From positions 1-22,351 of the forward strand of contig JAADFV010000221.1 in NCBI GenBank assembly GCA_013152695.1: a stretch of 22,351 nucleotides of DNA, read 5' to 3'. This DNA comes from Chloroflexota bacterium (GTDB lineage Bacteria; Chloroflexota; Anaerolineae; J102). Under the pieces are notes generated by a model. The model saw nothing but the letters and a program-made list of their open reading frames with translations, searched no databases and was not told the DNA's origin. Made by a program: the position numbers and the translations under genes. Below are positions 1 through 5,865 of this stretch, piece by piece. Within the stretch, counting starts at the first letter, position 1; each line of letters starts with the position of its first letter.

Positions 1-143
1 GGCCGCGAAACGCTAGTGAAGGGTCTAGCGGTAGATGAATAGCTAGATTCTTCACTAGAATTGGCACCACGTTGGGCCTTTTCGTGTTGATATTCGCATC
101 CCTTTGATGTTTGTTGACCTTAAAAAGCCGTTCAGAATGACAG
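1..143. repeat. Degenerate interspersed repeat with hairpin end
   Basis: The left part holds an imperfect inverted repeat, CTAGTGAAGGGTCTAGC at 13-29 and GCTAGATTCTTCACTAG at 42-58, with a 12-nt loop. The two mismatches are G opposite T, so the transcript could pair along the whole stem. The right edge reads TTCAGAATGACAG at 131-143. A CATTCTGA end together with a GAAGGGTCTAGC or GAAGAATCTAGC core is the style of small non-coding repeats scattered in many Chloroflexi and other bacterial genomes, whose spurious translations are often annotated as short proteins. The element may begin before the window. No coding capacity is seen. Confidence 0.5.
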
Positions 144-236
144 TTTTAGGGCGTATTTGTTAGGAAACAACGTCAATTATCCCTCACAACTTACGTGTTT
201 GCACTTAGAGTACAGAAAAAACAGGGCATACAAAAA

Positions 237-276
237 CCGCGAGCCCCAGGCGTATGGAATTGCCTGGGGCTCGCGG
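237..276 (-). terminator. Rho-independent terminator of the LysM gene
   Basis: Perfect 15-bp inverted repeat: CCGCGAGCCCCAGGC at 237-251 and its complement at 262-276, with a 10-nt loop. Read on the minus strand it starts about 20 nt after the TAG stop of the LysM gene (296-298) and is followed by TTTTTGT (complement of 230-236). A GC-rich stem followed by a T-run is the classic intrinsic terminator. Confidence 0.93.
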
Positions 277-295
277 CTTGGTGTGAGGAGTCAGT

Positions 296-2149
296 CTATT
301 TGCTCGAGACTTTGATCTTCTGGCCGGGGCGGATCTTGTTCGCGTTCTTGATATGATTCTGCACCTGCAAGACCTTGACGGTGGTGCCATAGCGCTGGGC
401 AATCTGGCCCAGGGTTTCGCCCTTCTTCACCTTGTGGACCTTTTCCTTCTTCACATCCTTTACTTTCTGCTTGGGTTGGTCAGTCTGGCTGGCAACCTTA
501 TCGCCACTGCCTGATCCGCCATCGGTACTGCTCGCGACGGTATCAGCATCGCCGCCGCCACTATCAGGTGGGTCTGCATTGTCAGCTGGACTATCGCAGG
601 GGACTTGTAGAGGCTGCCAGTTGTAGATCAGGCTGGGGTTCTTGATGTCATTCATCTCGACCAGGGTGGCAACCGTCGTATTGTACTTTTCAGCAATACT
701 GGTGAGCGTATCACCCCACATCACAATGTAGGTGCAGACGCTGGTGCTATCTGTGGCTGTGTCGGAAGCGGTACTTTCGATTGGTACTTCTTCTTCCACC
801 GTGATCGTGCGACACTTGCGCAACTGCACCCAGTCAAAATCGAAGTTCACTTCACGTTCGACCGTAGCCCATTTCTTCAGGCCGAAGAGGTAGAGGACGA
901 TTTGCTTGCTGCTGGCTTCGAAAGTGGTGCTATAACTGCTGTAGGGACCCGGATCGGTGCGGAGATAGATATCAGAGACGGGGATTCCATACCATCCGTC
1001 CAGCTCGCTGGTGTCGGCAATCGCATCGGTGCCGTTATTGAAGCCCCAGTAGACTTCGTAGCGATAGGGGTCCTCGTCGCTATGATCTGCGGCTTCTCGA
1101 ATCATTGCCGACAGACTGAGCTGATAAGTTTCGCCCTTCTTCAGGCCTTTCACGGTCTGGTAGATGCCGATGAGGCGATCTGTGTCACTGGAATCTCGAC
1201 CATAGGTGTTGATTTCCAGCAGTTGTGCGTGTTTGCCGTTAGCGACCACAGGCGGCCACTGATCGTCGTAGTAGCCGTAAGCAGCGGCACCGCCGTTGTT
1301 GAAGGGTTTCCAGTAGCGTCCGGTACCTTTGATCGGTTTGAAGCCTTTCTCGAAATTACCGTTCGTGAGTAGGTTGTCACCGTCACAGACCAGCTTGGTG
1401 GTCTTAATTGTCGTCGTAGCCTGTCCTGATTCTTCAACTGCCGTTACCGGTTCTTCTGCCTTGGATTTCCCACTTTCTTGCGGTAGGGCGCCTTTGAGAG
1501 AAACTTCATCCACGTCGAAATCAACTTCACGATTCCAATCACCCCATTTCATACGGCCGGCAATGAAAATCGTCATCTCATCGCCTTCCGCTTTGATTTT
1601 TAGTTTTACATCATAAAAACCGGTGGGATTCAGGCGATCTTGAATCGGTCCGACATCGATTTCCTGCACGTTGGCATCGGCCCAATTGACCCCACCATCG
1701 TGGCTGACACCGACCAGCATCACGTAGCGCCAGGGATCACCTCCTTCAGCCAGGTCATTGGCGCGCATCAGGGCCTTGAGCGATAGCTCATACGTTTCCC
1801 CTTTGACAACCTTGACTGTCTGATAAATCCCGGCTGTGCGATTTTGATCACCAAAATCTTTCTTGGTATTGATTTCGATCAGCTGGGCATGGGAACCTTT
1901 CGCCACGGCCGGCCCCCATCCTTCATCATAAAATCCATAGCCCCCCTTTCCACCTGTGTTGAAGCATCCCCAGCCGTCGCCAACCATGCCACAACCATTT
2001 TGAGCCGTAAACCCATCCTCAAAACCGCCATTAACGAGTAACTCACCCGTGCTGTAGCCGCCAGCCAGGGTGGAAATGACGACGATCAAAAGCATTGCGG
2101 TTATTGCCAGGGTCAAAGCGCCGAGGACATTACGTTTTGCTATTTTCAC
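296..2149 (-). CDS. Secreted jelly-roll and LysM glycan-binding protein
   Basis: 617 aa, probably a cell-wall or polysaccharide-binding surface protein. Residues 8-30 form a hydrophobic signal peptide or membrane anchor. Two homologous modules follow, about 36-220 and 258-446. Each opens with LLxNGxFExGF, repeats HAQLxEINT and GIYQTVK, and closes with REVxFDxD, which is the look of CBM4/9-like galactose-binding jelly rolls. An acidic, Thr-rich linker leads to LysM 1 (about 471-518, core GDTLTSIAEKYNTT), then a Gly/Ser/Asp linker, then LysM 2 (about 571-615, core GETLGQIAQRYGTT) at the very C-terminus. LysM domains are known to bind N-acetylglucosamine glycans. The start is GTG at 2149; no ATG fits, and a perfect AGGAGG sits 6 nt upstream. 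No catalytic domain is seen. The gene has its own promoter and terminator, so it is probably monocistronic. Ligand of the jelly rolls is unknown. Confidence 0.93.
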   Translation of the reverse strand: MKIAKRNVLGALTLAITAMLLIVVISTLAGGYSTGELLVNGGFEDGFTAQNGCGMVGDGWGCFNTGGKGGYGFYDEGWGPAVAKGSHAQLIEINTKKDFGDQNRTAGIYQTVKVVKGETYELSLKALMRANDLAEGGDPWRYVMLVGVSHDGGVNWADANVQEIDVGPIQDRLNPTGFYDVKLKIKAEGDEMTIFIAGRMKWGDWNREVDFDVDEVSLKGALPQESGKSKAEEPVTAVEESGQATTTIKTTKLVCDGDNLLTNGNFEKGFKPIKGTGRYWKPFNNGGAAAYGYYDDQWPPVVANGKHAQLLEINTYGRDSSDTDRLIGIYQTVKGLKKGETYQLSLSAMIREAADHSDEDPYRYEVYWGFNNGTDAIADTSELDGWYGIPVSDIYLRTDPGPYSSYSTTFEASSKQIVLYLFGLKKWATVEREVNFDFDWVQLRKCRTITVEEEVPIESTASDTATDSTSVCTYIVMWGDTLTSIAEKYNTTVATLVEMNDIKNPSLIYNWQPLQVPCDSPADNADPPDSGGGDADTVASSTDGGSGSGDKVASQTDQPKQKVKDVKKEKVHKVKKGETLGQIAQRYGTTVKVLQVQNHIKNANKIRPGQKIKVSSK

Positions 2150-2155
2150 AATAGC

Positions 2156-2161
2156 CCTCCT
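2156..2161 (-). promoter_or_regulatory. Shine-Dalgarno AGGAGG fixing the GTG start
   Basis: On the minus strand AGGAGG is followed by six bases and then GTG at 2149. The perfect anti-16S match at good spacing decides the GTG start of the LysM gene. Confidence 0.85.
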
Positions 2162-2240
2162 GTTTGCAGAATAGGGGGAAAAACAAGGCGGCTCGATCTA
2201 CGAATTTATGACAAATTCCCAAAGATCTACAATAACAATG

Positions 2241-2269
2241 ATTGTAACATCTTTATGACAACTTGTCAA
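2241..2269 (-). promoter_or_regulatory. Sigma70-type promoter of the LysM gene with possible operator
   Basis: Read on the minus strand: TTGACA (2264-2269), a 17-bp spacer, then TACAAT (2241-2246). That is a perfect -35 and a five-of-six -10 at ideal spacing. It predicts a leader of roughly 85 nt before the GTG. A 13-bp palindrome, TGACAACTTGTCA at 2256-2268, overlaps the -35, and TTTATGACAA occurs twice (2205-2214 and 2252-2261), either side of the -10. These could be repressor sites; no regulator is identified. Confidence 0.75.
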
Positions 2270-2429
2270 TCAAATATTCGTCATATCGAGCAAGTCACAA
2301 TTTCCGGCCCAGAGCTGGTGCGGCAGCTCCCGCGCCCAACCCCTTGGGCACTCATAAACGTAGACGCATATCCCCCCTCGAGGATACGGCACCCCAAACA
2401 AATTCGGCAAATGGGCGGTGAACAGTGCT

Positions 2430-2530
2430 AACGAAGGGTCCAGCGGTGCATGTGCGGAGCATTTGTCACCCTGAGTGCAACGAAGGGTCTAGCCGTGTAT
2501 CGACCGAGGAGATGCTTCGCTGGCGGTGCT
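2430..2530. repeat. Interspersed repeat with direct AACGAAGGGTCYAGC copies
   Basis: AACGAAGGGTCCAGC at 2430-2444 is repeated as AACGAAGGGTCTAGC at 2480-2494, with TGTCACCCTGAGTGCAACG in front of the second copy. The same GAAGGGTCTAGC word occurs at 19-29, next to the repeat at the window start. This is the widespread TGTCATTCTGAGCG...CGAAGAATCTAGC class of small bacterial repeats (recalled, not searched). It lies just beyond the early stop of the SARP gene. Confidence 0.5.
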
Positions 2531-2596
2531 TGAGGCGGACAACCCGCTGCCTACGCCTGCAAGCCTGGCACACCCACCCACTCAGCCAACTCGCCA

Positions 2597-4165
2597 CTAT
2601 TCTTCTGGGGAAGGAGGGTTCTCGCGGCAAATGCGCGTGTCATAAAAGACGCATGTCGAGTCACAATCTGGTGAAGCAGAAAGAGTACAGGCCCGGTTGG
2701 CCAACAGCAATATTTCGAGAGGGCTCCCCGACACGAGCCGACAGGCACGGGCGATAACCTGTAATTCTTCAGGTGAGGGTTCAATTCCAGGATTTACACG
2801 TTGCATTTGCCACAGAAAGAGGGCTACGGCATCAAAATTACGAAGGGATTCGACATCTTCGGGAAGGTGTTCGGGATAGTCCATACCCCTGAGATAATAG
2901 ATACACTCTCCAGGAAAGAACAACCTAGTGCGAGAGGTTGCCAGGATCTTGACATCTGGCGATACATTCACAATATCGCGAAGCAAATCGATAAGTCCAT
3001 CTTGTTCAGGCTGATGCCGAGCTATCAAACCTTCACATCCATCCAGAATCAGTAGTACGCGCCGAGACCATAAATAACTAAGAAGTTTTTGGCGAGGATG
3101 TTGTTCTTGTGACAAATATAGCCCTACTGCGCTAGCGATGAGGTCGATAAAACGATCTTCCGTTTGCACATTGACCATGGGTACGAGATAGGTCTCTTGG
3201 TGGATGATATCGGAGGCGTAAATAGCAGCGATTTCCTGTACCAAACGGGTTTTACCGATACCGGCAGCCCCGATTATCGTAAGCAAACGGCACTCTGGGT
3301 CCTGTAAAAGTACCATGACTTCCCTTAATTCACGTTTTCGGCCTAACAAAGGATTTGGGGGGGGCAAAAGACGCTGCGGTTGCAGTTGAATCGATGAGTG
3401 TGTGCTGATTCTACCATTGCTGATGTATTCGTAAAGGGTAGCAATTTGTTTTCCCACCATCAATCCCAATTCTTTTTGTAGCCTGTCGTGATAGATTTGA
3501 TATTGCCGCAAAGCCGCAAATTGCTGTCCGCTACGCGCTAATAACAACATCAGCAAGCGCAGTGCTTCTTCATGATAGGGCTCCAACCCCAATAATTGCT
3601 CGACATACTCAATGGCCTGGGAAAATGTCCCCTGACTGAAATGATACCTCGCCAGAATATAAAGCATGCGCAGCGCCTGTAGCCGTAGCCGCTCCCGTTG
3701 CAGTCTCATCCATTCCTCAAAGACTGGGGCCTGGTAAACTTCTAACCCTGACAAAAAATCCCCGCGATAGTAAGCAACCGCTCCCTCTAATGCCGTAATT
3801 GCCTCCTGCGTGAACGATACAAACCGGTCTCCCTGTAATTGTGTCATCGACTGTTCGAATGCCTCGACATCCAGCCAATATGAAGACGTCCGGTCAAAAG
3901 TGACTGTGTCCCGCGTGATCAGCAGATGCGCACCCACTCCTCGCCGTAATTCCGTTAAAACCTTACGTAGACCGACGCGGGCGTTACTTTCAGTAGATTC
4001 ACTCCACAATAGATTAGCCAATACAGAACGCGGCTGTTCGCCCTCCGTCATGCTCAGATAGCATAAAAGAGCTAATGACTTGCGGAGAGTAAATTTGGGT
4101 ATGCAAATGCCGTTGAGCTTAATTTGTGGCGTTCCCAATAAGCTCAACTGAAGCTGATCAGACAT
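2597..4165 (-). CDS. SARP/BTAD transcription regulator with NB-ARC-like NTPase, C-terminally short
   Basis: 522 aa from ATG 4165. Residues about 2-95 form an OmpR/SARP winged helix (LSLLGTPQIKLNG, then LRKSLALLCYLS and a recognition region). About 96-244 is the all-helical BTAD domain (LDVEAFEQ..., HEEALRLLMLLLARSG). A linker leads to an STAND-type NTPase with Walker A GAAGIGKT (299-306), Walker B VLLILDG (370-376), sensor-like ILATSRTRL (407-415) and a GxP-like SGSPLEI (479-485). Such proteins are DNA-binding activators gated by nucleotide binding. The protein stops about 35 residues after the GxP motif, whereas AfsR-like relatives go on with winged-helix and TPR repeats, often to 900 aa or more, so the C-terminal sensor half seems lost. 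An in-frame ATG at 4219 overlaps the -10 box and is not preferred. It lies head-to-head with the small plus-strand gene. Regulated genes are unknown; autoregulation is suggested by upstream repeats. Confidence 0.9.
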   Translation of the reverse strand: MSDQLQLSLLGTPQIKLNGICIPKFTLRKSLALLCYLSMTEGEQPRSVLANLLWSESTESNARVGLRKVLTELRRGVGAHLLITRDTVTFDRTSSYWLDVEAFEQSMTQLQGDRFVSFTQEAITALEGAVAYYRGDFLSGLEVYQAPVFEEWMRLQRERLRLQALRMLYILARYHFSQGTFSQAIEYVEQLLGLEPYHEEALRLLMLLLARSGQQFAALRQYQIYHDRLQKELGLMVGKQIATLYEYISNGRISTHSSIQLQPQRLLPPPNPLLGRKRELREVMVLLQDPECRLLTIIGAAGIGKTRLVQEIAAIYASDIIHQETYLVPMVNVQTEDRFIDLIASAVGLYLSQEQHPRQKLLSYLWSRRVLLILDGCEGLIARHQPEQDGLIDLLRDIVNVSPDVKILATSRTRLFFPGECIYYLRGMDYPEHLPEDVESLRNFDAVALFLWQMQRVNPGIEPSPEELQVIARACRLVSGSPLEILLLANRACTLSASPDCDSTCVFYDTRICRENPPSPEE

Positions 4166-4217
4166 TATGACGTCTTGATAGAAGCCTACAACAGAATGAA
4201 GACCATTCTGCCATTTC

Positions 4218-4223
4218 ATTATA
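4218..4223 (-). promoter_or_regulatory. Perfect -10 (TATAAT) of the SARP gene
   Basis: On the minus strand TATAAT reads at 4223-4218. The region 17 bp upstream (4241-4246, TAGAAA) is a poor -35, which is typical of an activator-dependent promoter. The expected start near 4211 lies downstream of ATG 4219, which therefore cannot be the start codon, and about 46 nt before ATG 4165. Confidence 0.65.
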
Positions 4224-4229
4224 ACGCAT

Positions 4230-4262
4230 TTTCTACGATCTTTCTACGATCTTTTTACGTTT
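4230..4262 (-). promoter_or_regulatory. Three tandem 11-bp repeats, candidate SARP operator
   Basis: Plus strand: TTTCTACGATC at 4230-4240, an exact second copy at 4241-4251, and TTTTTACGTTT (8 of 11 identical) at 4252-4262. On the coding strand of the SARP gene the array ends 6 bp before the perfect TATAAT and covers the weak -35. Streptomyces SARPs are known to bind direct heptamer repeats at 11-bp period just upstream of the -10, so spacing and position both fit. The sequence itself differs from the known heptamers. The site lies between two divergent genes. Confidence 0.6.
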
Positions 4263-4282
4263 GGTTTGGTAATATTTTTAAT
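4254..4282 (+). promoter_or_regulatory. Weak candidate promoter for the small divergent gene
   Basis: TTTACG (4254-4259), 17-bp spacer, TTTAAT (4277-4282). Both boxes are only partial matches. The -35 lies in the third 11-bp repeat, so a regulator bound there could act on both divergent genes. The implied leader before ATG 4300 is only about 10 nt; ATG 4312 would leave about 22 nt. Confidence 0.3.
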
Positions 4283-4299
4283 AGAGAACCTGCTCTCGT

Positions 4300-4539
4300 A
4301 TGTTCATCAACATGAAACGAGTCTCATTTCAAGCAACTGTTCCCCGACACCGCTCTTTTTGGCTGCGCTGTTGGCAGATTTGTAACCAGCAGGGCTGTTC
4401 TTCTGATGACTGGAGATTTAGCCTGGAAGACCCCCAATCTGGATTGAAGATTGGCTTCACAGACATGCAAAGTATCATCACTTTTTTGGCACTAGAGTTG
4501 GGTATCGAGGCTCATGAAATTGTTAATGCTGAGGATTAG
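4300..4539 (+). CDS. Small conserved-looking protein beside the SARP regulator
   Basis: 79 aa from ATG 4300; an in-frame ATG at 4312 gives 75 aa. Neither has a clear Shine-Dalgarno. The pattern WRFSLEDPQSGLKIGF followed by a helical stretch (TDMQSIITFLALELGI) resembles small proteins of about 70-90 aa in Chloroflexi in which a WRxSLED...G...GFxDLxALxxFL pattern recurs; this is from memory and unverified. Such proteins seem to accompany BTAD/SARP regulators, as here, where the two genes diverge around shared 11-bp repeats. No signal peptide or membrane segment is present and no known catalytic motif is seen. Cys 23, 27 and 32 sit in CWQICNQQGC, which could bind metal, but nothing else supports that. 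Function unknown. Confidence 0.6.
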   Translation: MFINMKRVSFQATVPRHRSFWLRCWQICNQQGCSSDDWRFSLEDPQSGLKIGFTDMQSIITFLALELGIEAHEIVNAED

Positions 4540-4853
4540 CGTCATTCTATGACAATTTACCTCTAGCCCTCATATTTCTTCATCCTGCCACCGTTCATAT
4601 TCTCCCGATCTTGCTACCGTTCCCCAACGGCTGAAGGTGATGTTCTTGACGGCGACAGTCGCCTAATCCTGGTCATTCTTAACTCCAGGCAACACCAGCG
4701 AAGCCTGCCCTGAAAGCAACCGAAGGGCATCTTACCGCGTTCCCTGTTTGACAAGACCATTCGCTTCACACAGCGTGCCATATTGGATACTTTTCCAACC
4801 AAATTTCTACTATTCTGTTTAGCTCAATATTCTTAGGATGTAGGAAACTCCGC
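4540..4853. other. Intergenic spacer with degenerate repeat remnants
   Basis: 314 bp without a supported gene. It contains a small stem GTCAT-TCT-ATGAC at 4541-4553 followed by AATTT (too weak to call a terminator), a perfect 13-bp palindrome GGCGACAGTCGCC at 4651-4663, and GGTCATTCTTAACTCCAGG (from 4671) with CCGAAGGGCATCTTACCG further on, which looks like a decayed copy of the CATTCTGA...CGAAGG repeat class. A lone TTGACA at 4748-4753 has no -10 at acceptable spacing. The promoter of the downstream operon is presumably here but could not be placed. Confidence 0.5.
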
Positions 4854-5861
4854 TTGAGGAACCGACTTTTAACAAAATCGCCGGAAATTATCCTGGCCAC
4901 ACTTCTAACCATAGTCTTCATCGCCATCCTTGTACCATCAGCTGCCATCGCCGAGGGAGGACCACCGCCAAAGCTTCTGTGGTTTTTGGCGCCACAGATT
5001 GAGTCCGCCCTGGTGCAGGCTAGTGACGGCAATGTGATGTACCCGGGCAGTGCCGTATCCTTGCCGGTTACGGTGAGCAACGTGCAACAGTTAGGGGCAA
5101 CGACGATCACCCTGGGTTATGATCCCAATGTGCTTCACCCCACCACATGCCAGCGTAATCCTGTTTTCGAAGTGGGACTGTGTAACCTGGAACTCGATCG
5201 AGATGGCAATGGTGAGCCCGATGCCGTACGGTTCAATGTCGTTTCTCTGGAAGGCGTCGATGTTCCCGCTGACAACCCACTATTTTTGGTAGAGATCAGT
5301 TGGGAGGGAGTGGGTATGCCCGGATCGGGAAACGAAAGTGTGCTCGAGGTGCAAGTGGAAACCTTCACCGATATCGATGCCTTGCCCCTCGATGTGACTG
5401 CCGAGAATGGCCTCATCACGATCATTCCTGCTGTCACTCCCAGCCCTACGCCCACACCCACCAGCACAGCTACTCCCACACCACCCATTTCTTCTGGTAA
5501 GACCCTCCATCTTCCCCTCCTCACATTTGCCGTAGGTGGCCCACCGCCCGTATTCCAATGTTACGGTTGGTGCCTACTGGGAAGCGCCCCCGGGTTGCGA
5601 CGACAGCTTGTCACCAGCGATCAGGCCATCAGCGATTGGCGCCTGCGGGTTAATGGCCAAATACAAAATGATCTTCTCAAAGAAACGCCTTTCTCCGCCC
5701 TAGCCGAAGCACCTGAAGGTGCAACTGTTTACGTCGAAGCCTTGTGGCAAGGCGAGTGGCGATTGGCTTGTAAATCTCTTGTCCTCTGTAGGCAAAACGC
5801 CATTTCATCATGCAACTCCTATTCCGCTCCGTTTGCATCTCTTCACGCAAAGGAGAAATAA
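4854..5861 (+). CDS. Secreted cohesin-like protein with Thr-Pro linker
   Basis: 335 aa. The start is TTG at 4854 with AGGA at 4842-4845; the nearby ATG at 4838 is followed at once by TAG. Residues 1-33 are a signal peptide ending AAIA, and the mature protein begins EGGPPPK. Residues about 52-191 form a cohesin-like beta-sandwich: DGNVMYPGSAVSLPVTVSN, the strand TITLGYDPNVL, an acidic stretch LDRDGNGEPDAVRF, and closing strands ending ENGLITI. A PTPTPTSTATPTPP linker (about 197-211) leads to LHLPLL (218-223), a segment like the IYLPLV pieces near the ends of secreted Chloroflexi proteins. A C-terminal region of about 110 residues with five or more cysteines and a second GGPPP (228-232) is unrecognised. 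Cohesin folds bind dockerins in cellulosomes, and a dockerin lies in the third gene of this operon; pairing is inference. The stop is 4 nt before the next ATG. Confidence 0.88.
   Translation: MRNRLLTKSPEIILATLLTIVFIAILVPSAAIAEGGPPPKLLWFLAPQIESALVQASDGNVMYPGSAVSLPVTVSNVQQLGATTITLGYDPNVLHPTTCQRNPVFEVGLCNLELDRDGNGEPDAVRFNVVSLEGVDVPADNPLFLVEISWEGVGMPGSGNESVLEVQVETFTDIDALPLDVTAENGLITIIPAVTPSPTPTPTSTATPTPPISSGKTLHLPLLTFAVGGPPPVFQCYGWCLLGSAPGLRRQLVTSDQAISDWRLRVNGQIQNDLLKETPFSALAEAPEGATVYVEALWQGEWRLACKSLVLCRQNAISSCNSYSAPFASLHAKEK
5851..5856 (+). promoter_or_regulatory. Shine-Dalgarno fixing the ATG at 5866
   Basis: AGGAGA, nine bases before ATG 5866, sits inside the last codons of the cohesin-like gene. 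It supports ATG 5866 rather than an earlier in-frame ATG at 5719, which would overlap the upstream gene by 143 bp and would push the signal peptide about 50 residues in. Confidence 0.85.
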
Positions 5862-5865
5862 TCCT

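Larger units (their letters stand above)
2150..2596. other. Intergenic spacer between LysM and SARP genes
   Basis: 447 bp without a supported gene. The left part (2150-2280) is AT-rich and carries the LysM promoter. The rest (about 2420-2560) is GC-richer and carries an interspersed repeat. An open frame at 2425-2757 on the plus strand reads through the repeat and into the antisense of the SARP gene, and is not considered a gene. No terminator is evident after the SARP stop at 2597. Confidence 0.6.

Noticed and set aside
902..1372. 156-aa plus-strand open frame inside the LysM gene.
   Set aside because: Antisense shadow; the minus-strand gene has signal peptide, domains, ribosome site, promoter and terminator.
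2425..2757. 110-aa open frame on the plus strand containing CHPECNEGSSRV.
   Set aside because: This is the typical spurious translation of an interspersed repeat, and it continues into antisense of the SARP gene.
4748..4753. TTGACA as -35 of the three-gene operon.
   Set aside because: No acceptable -10 lies 16-19 bp downstream.
4804..4814. TTTCTACTATT, 9 of 11 matches to the SARP-gene repeats, 40 bp before the operon start, as a SARP site.
   Set aside because: Only a single copy with poor neighbouring units (5-6 of 11), and the orientation relative to the operon is opposite to that at the SARP promoter. Not enough to claim control of the operon.
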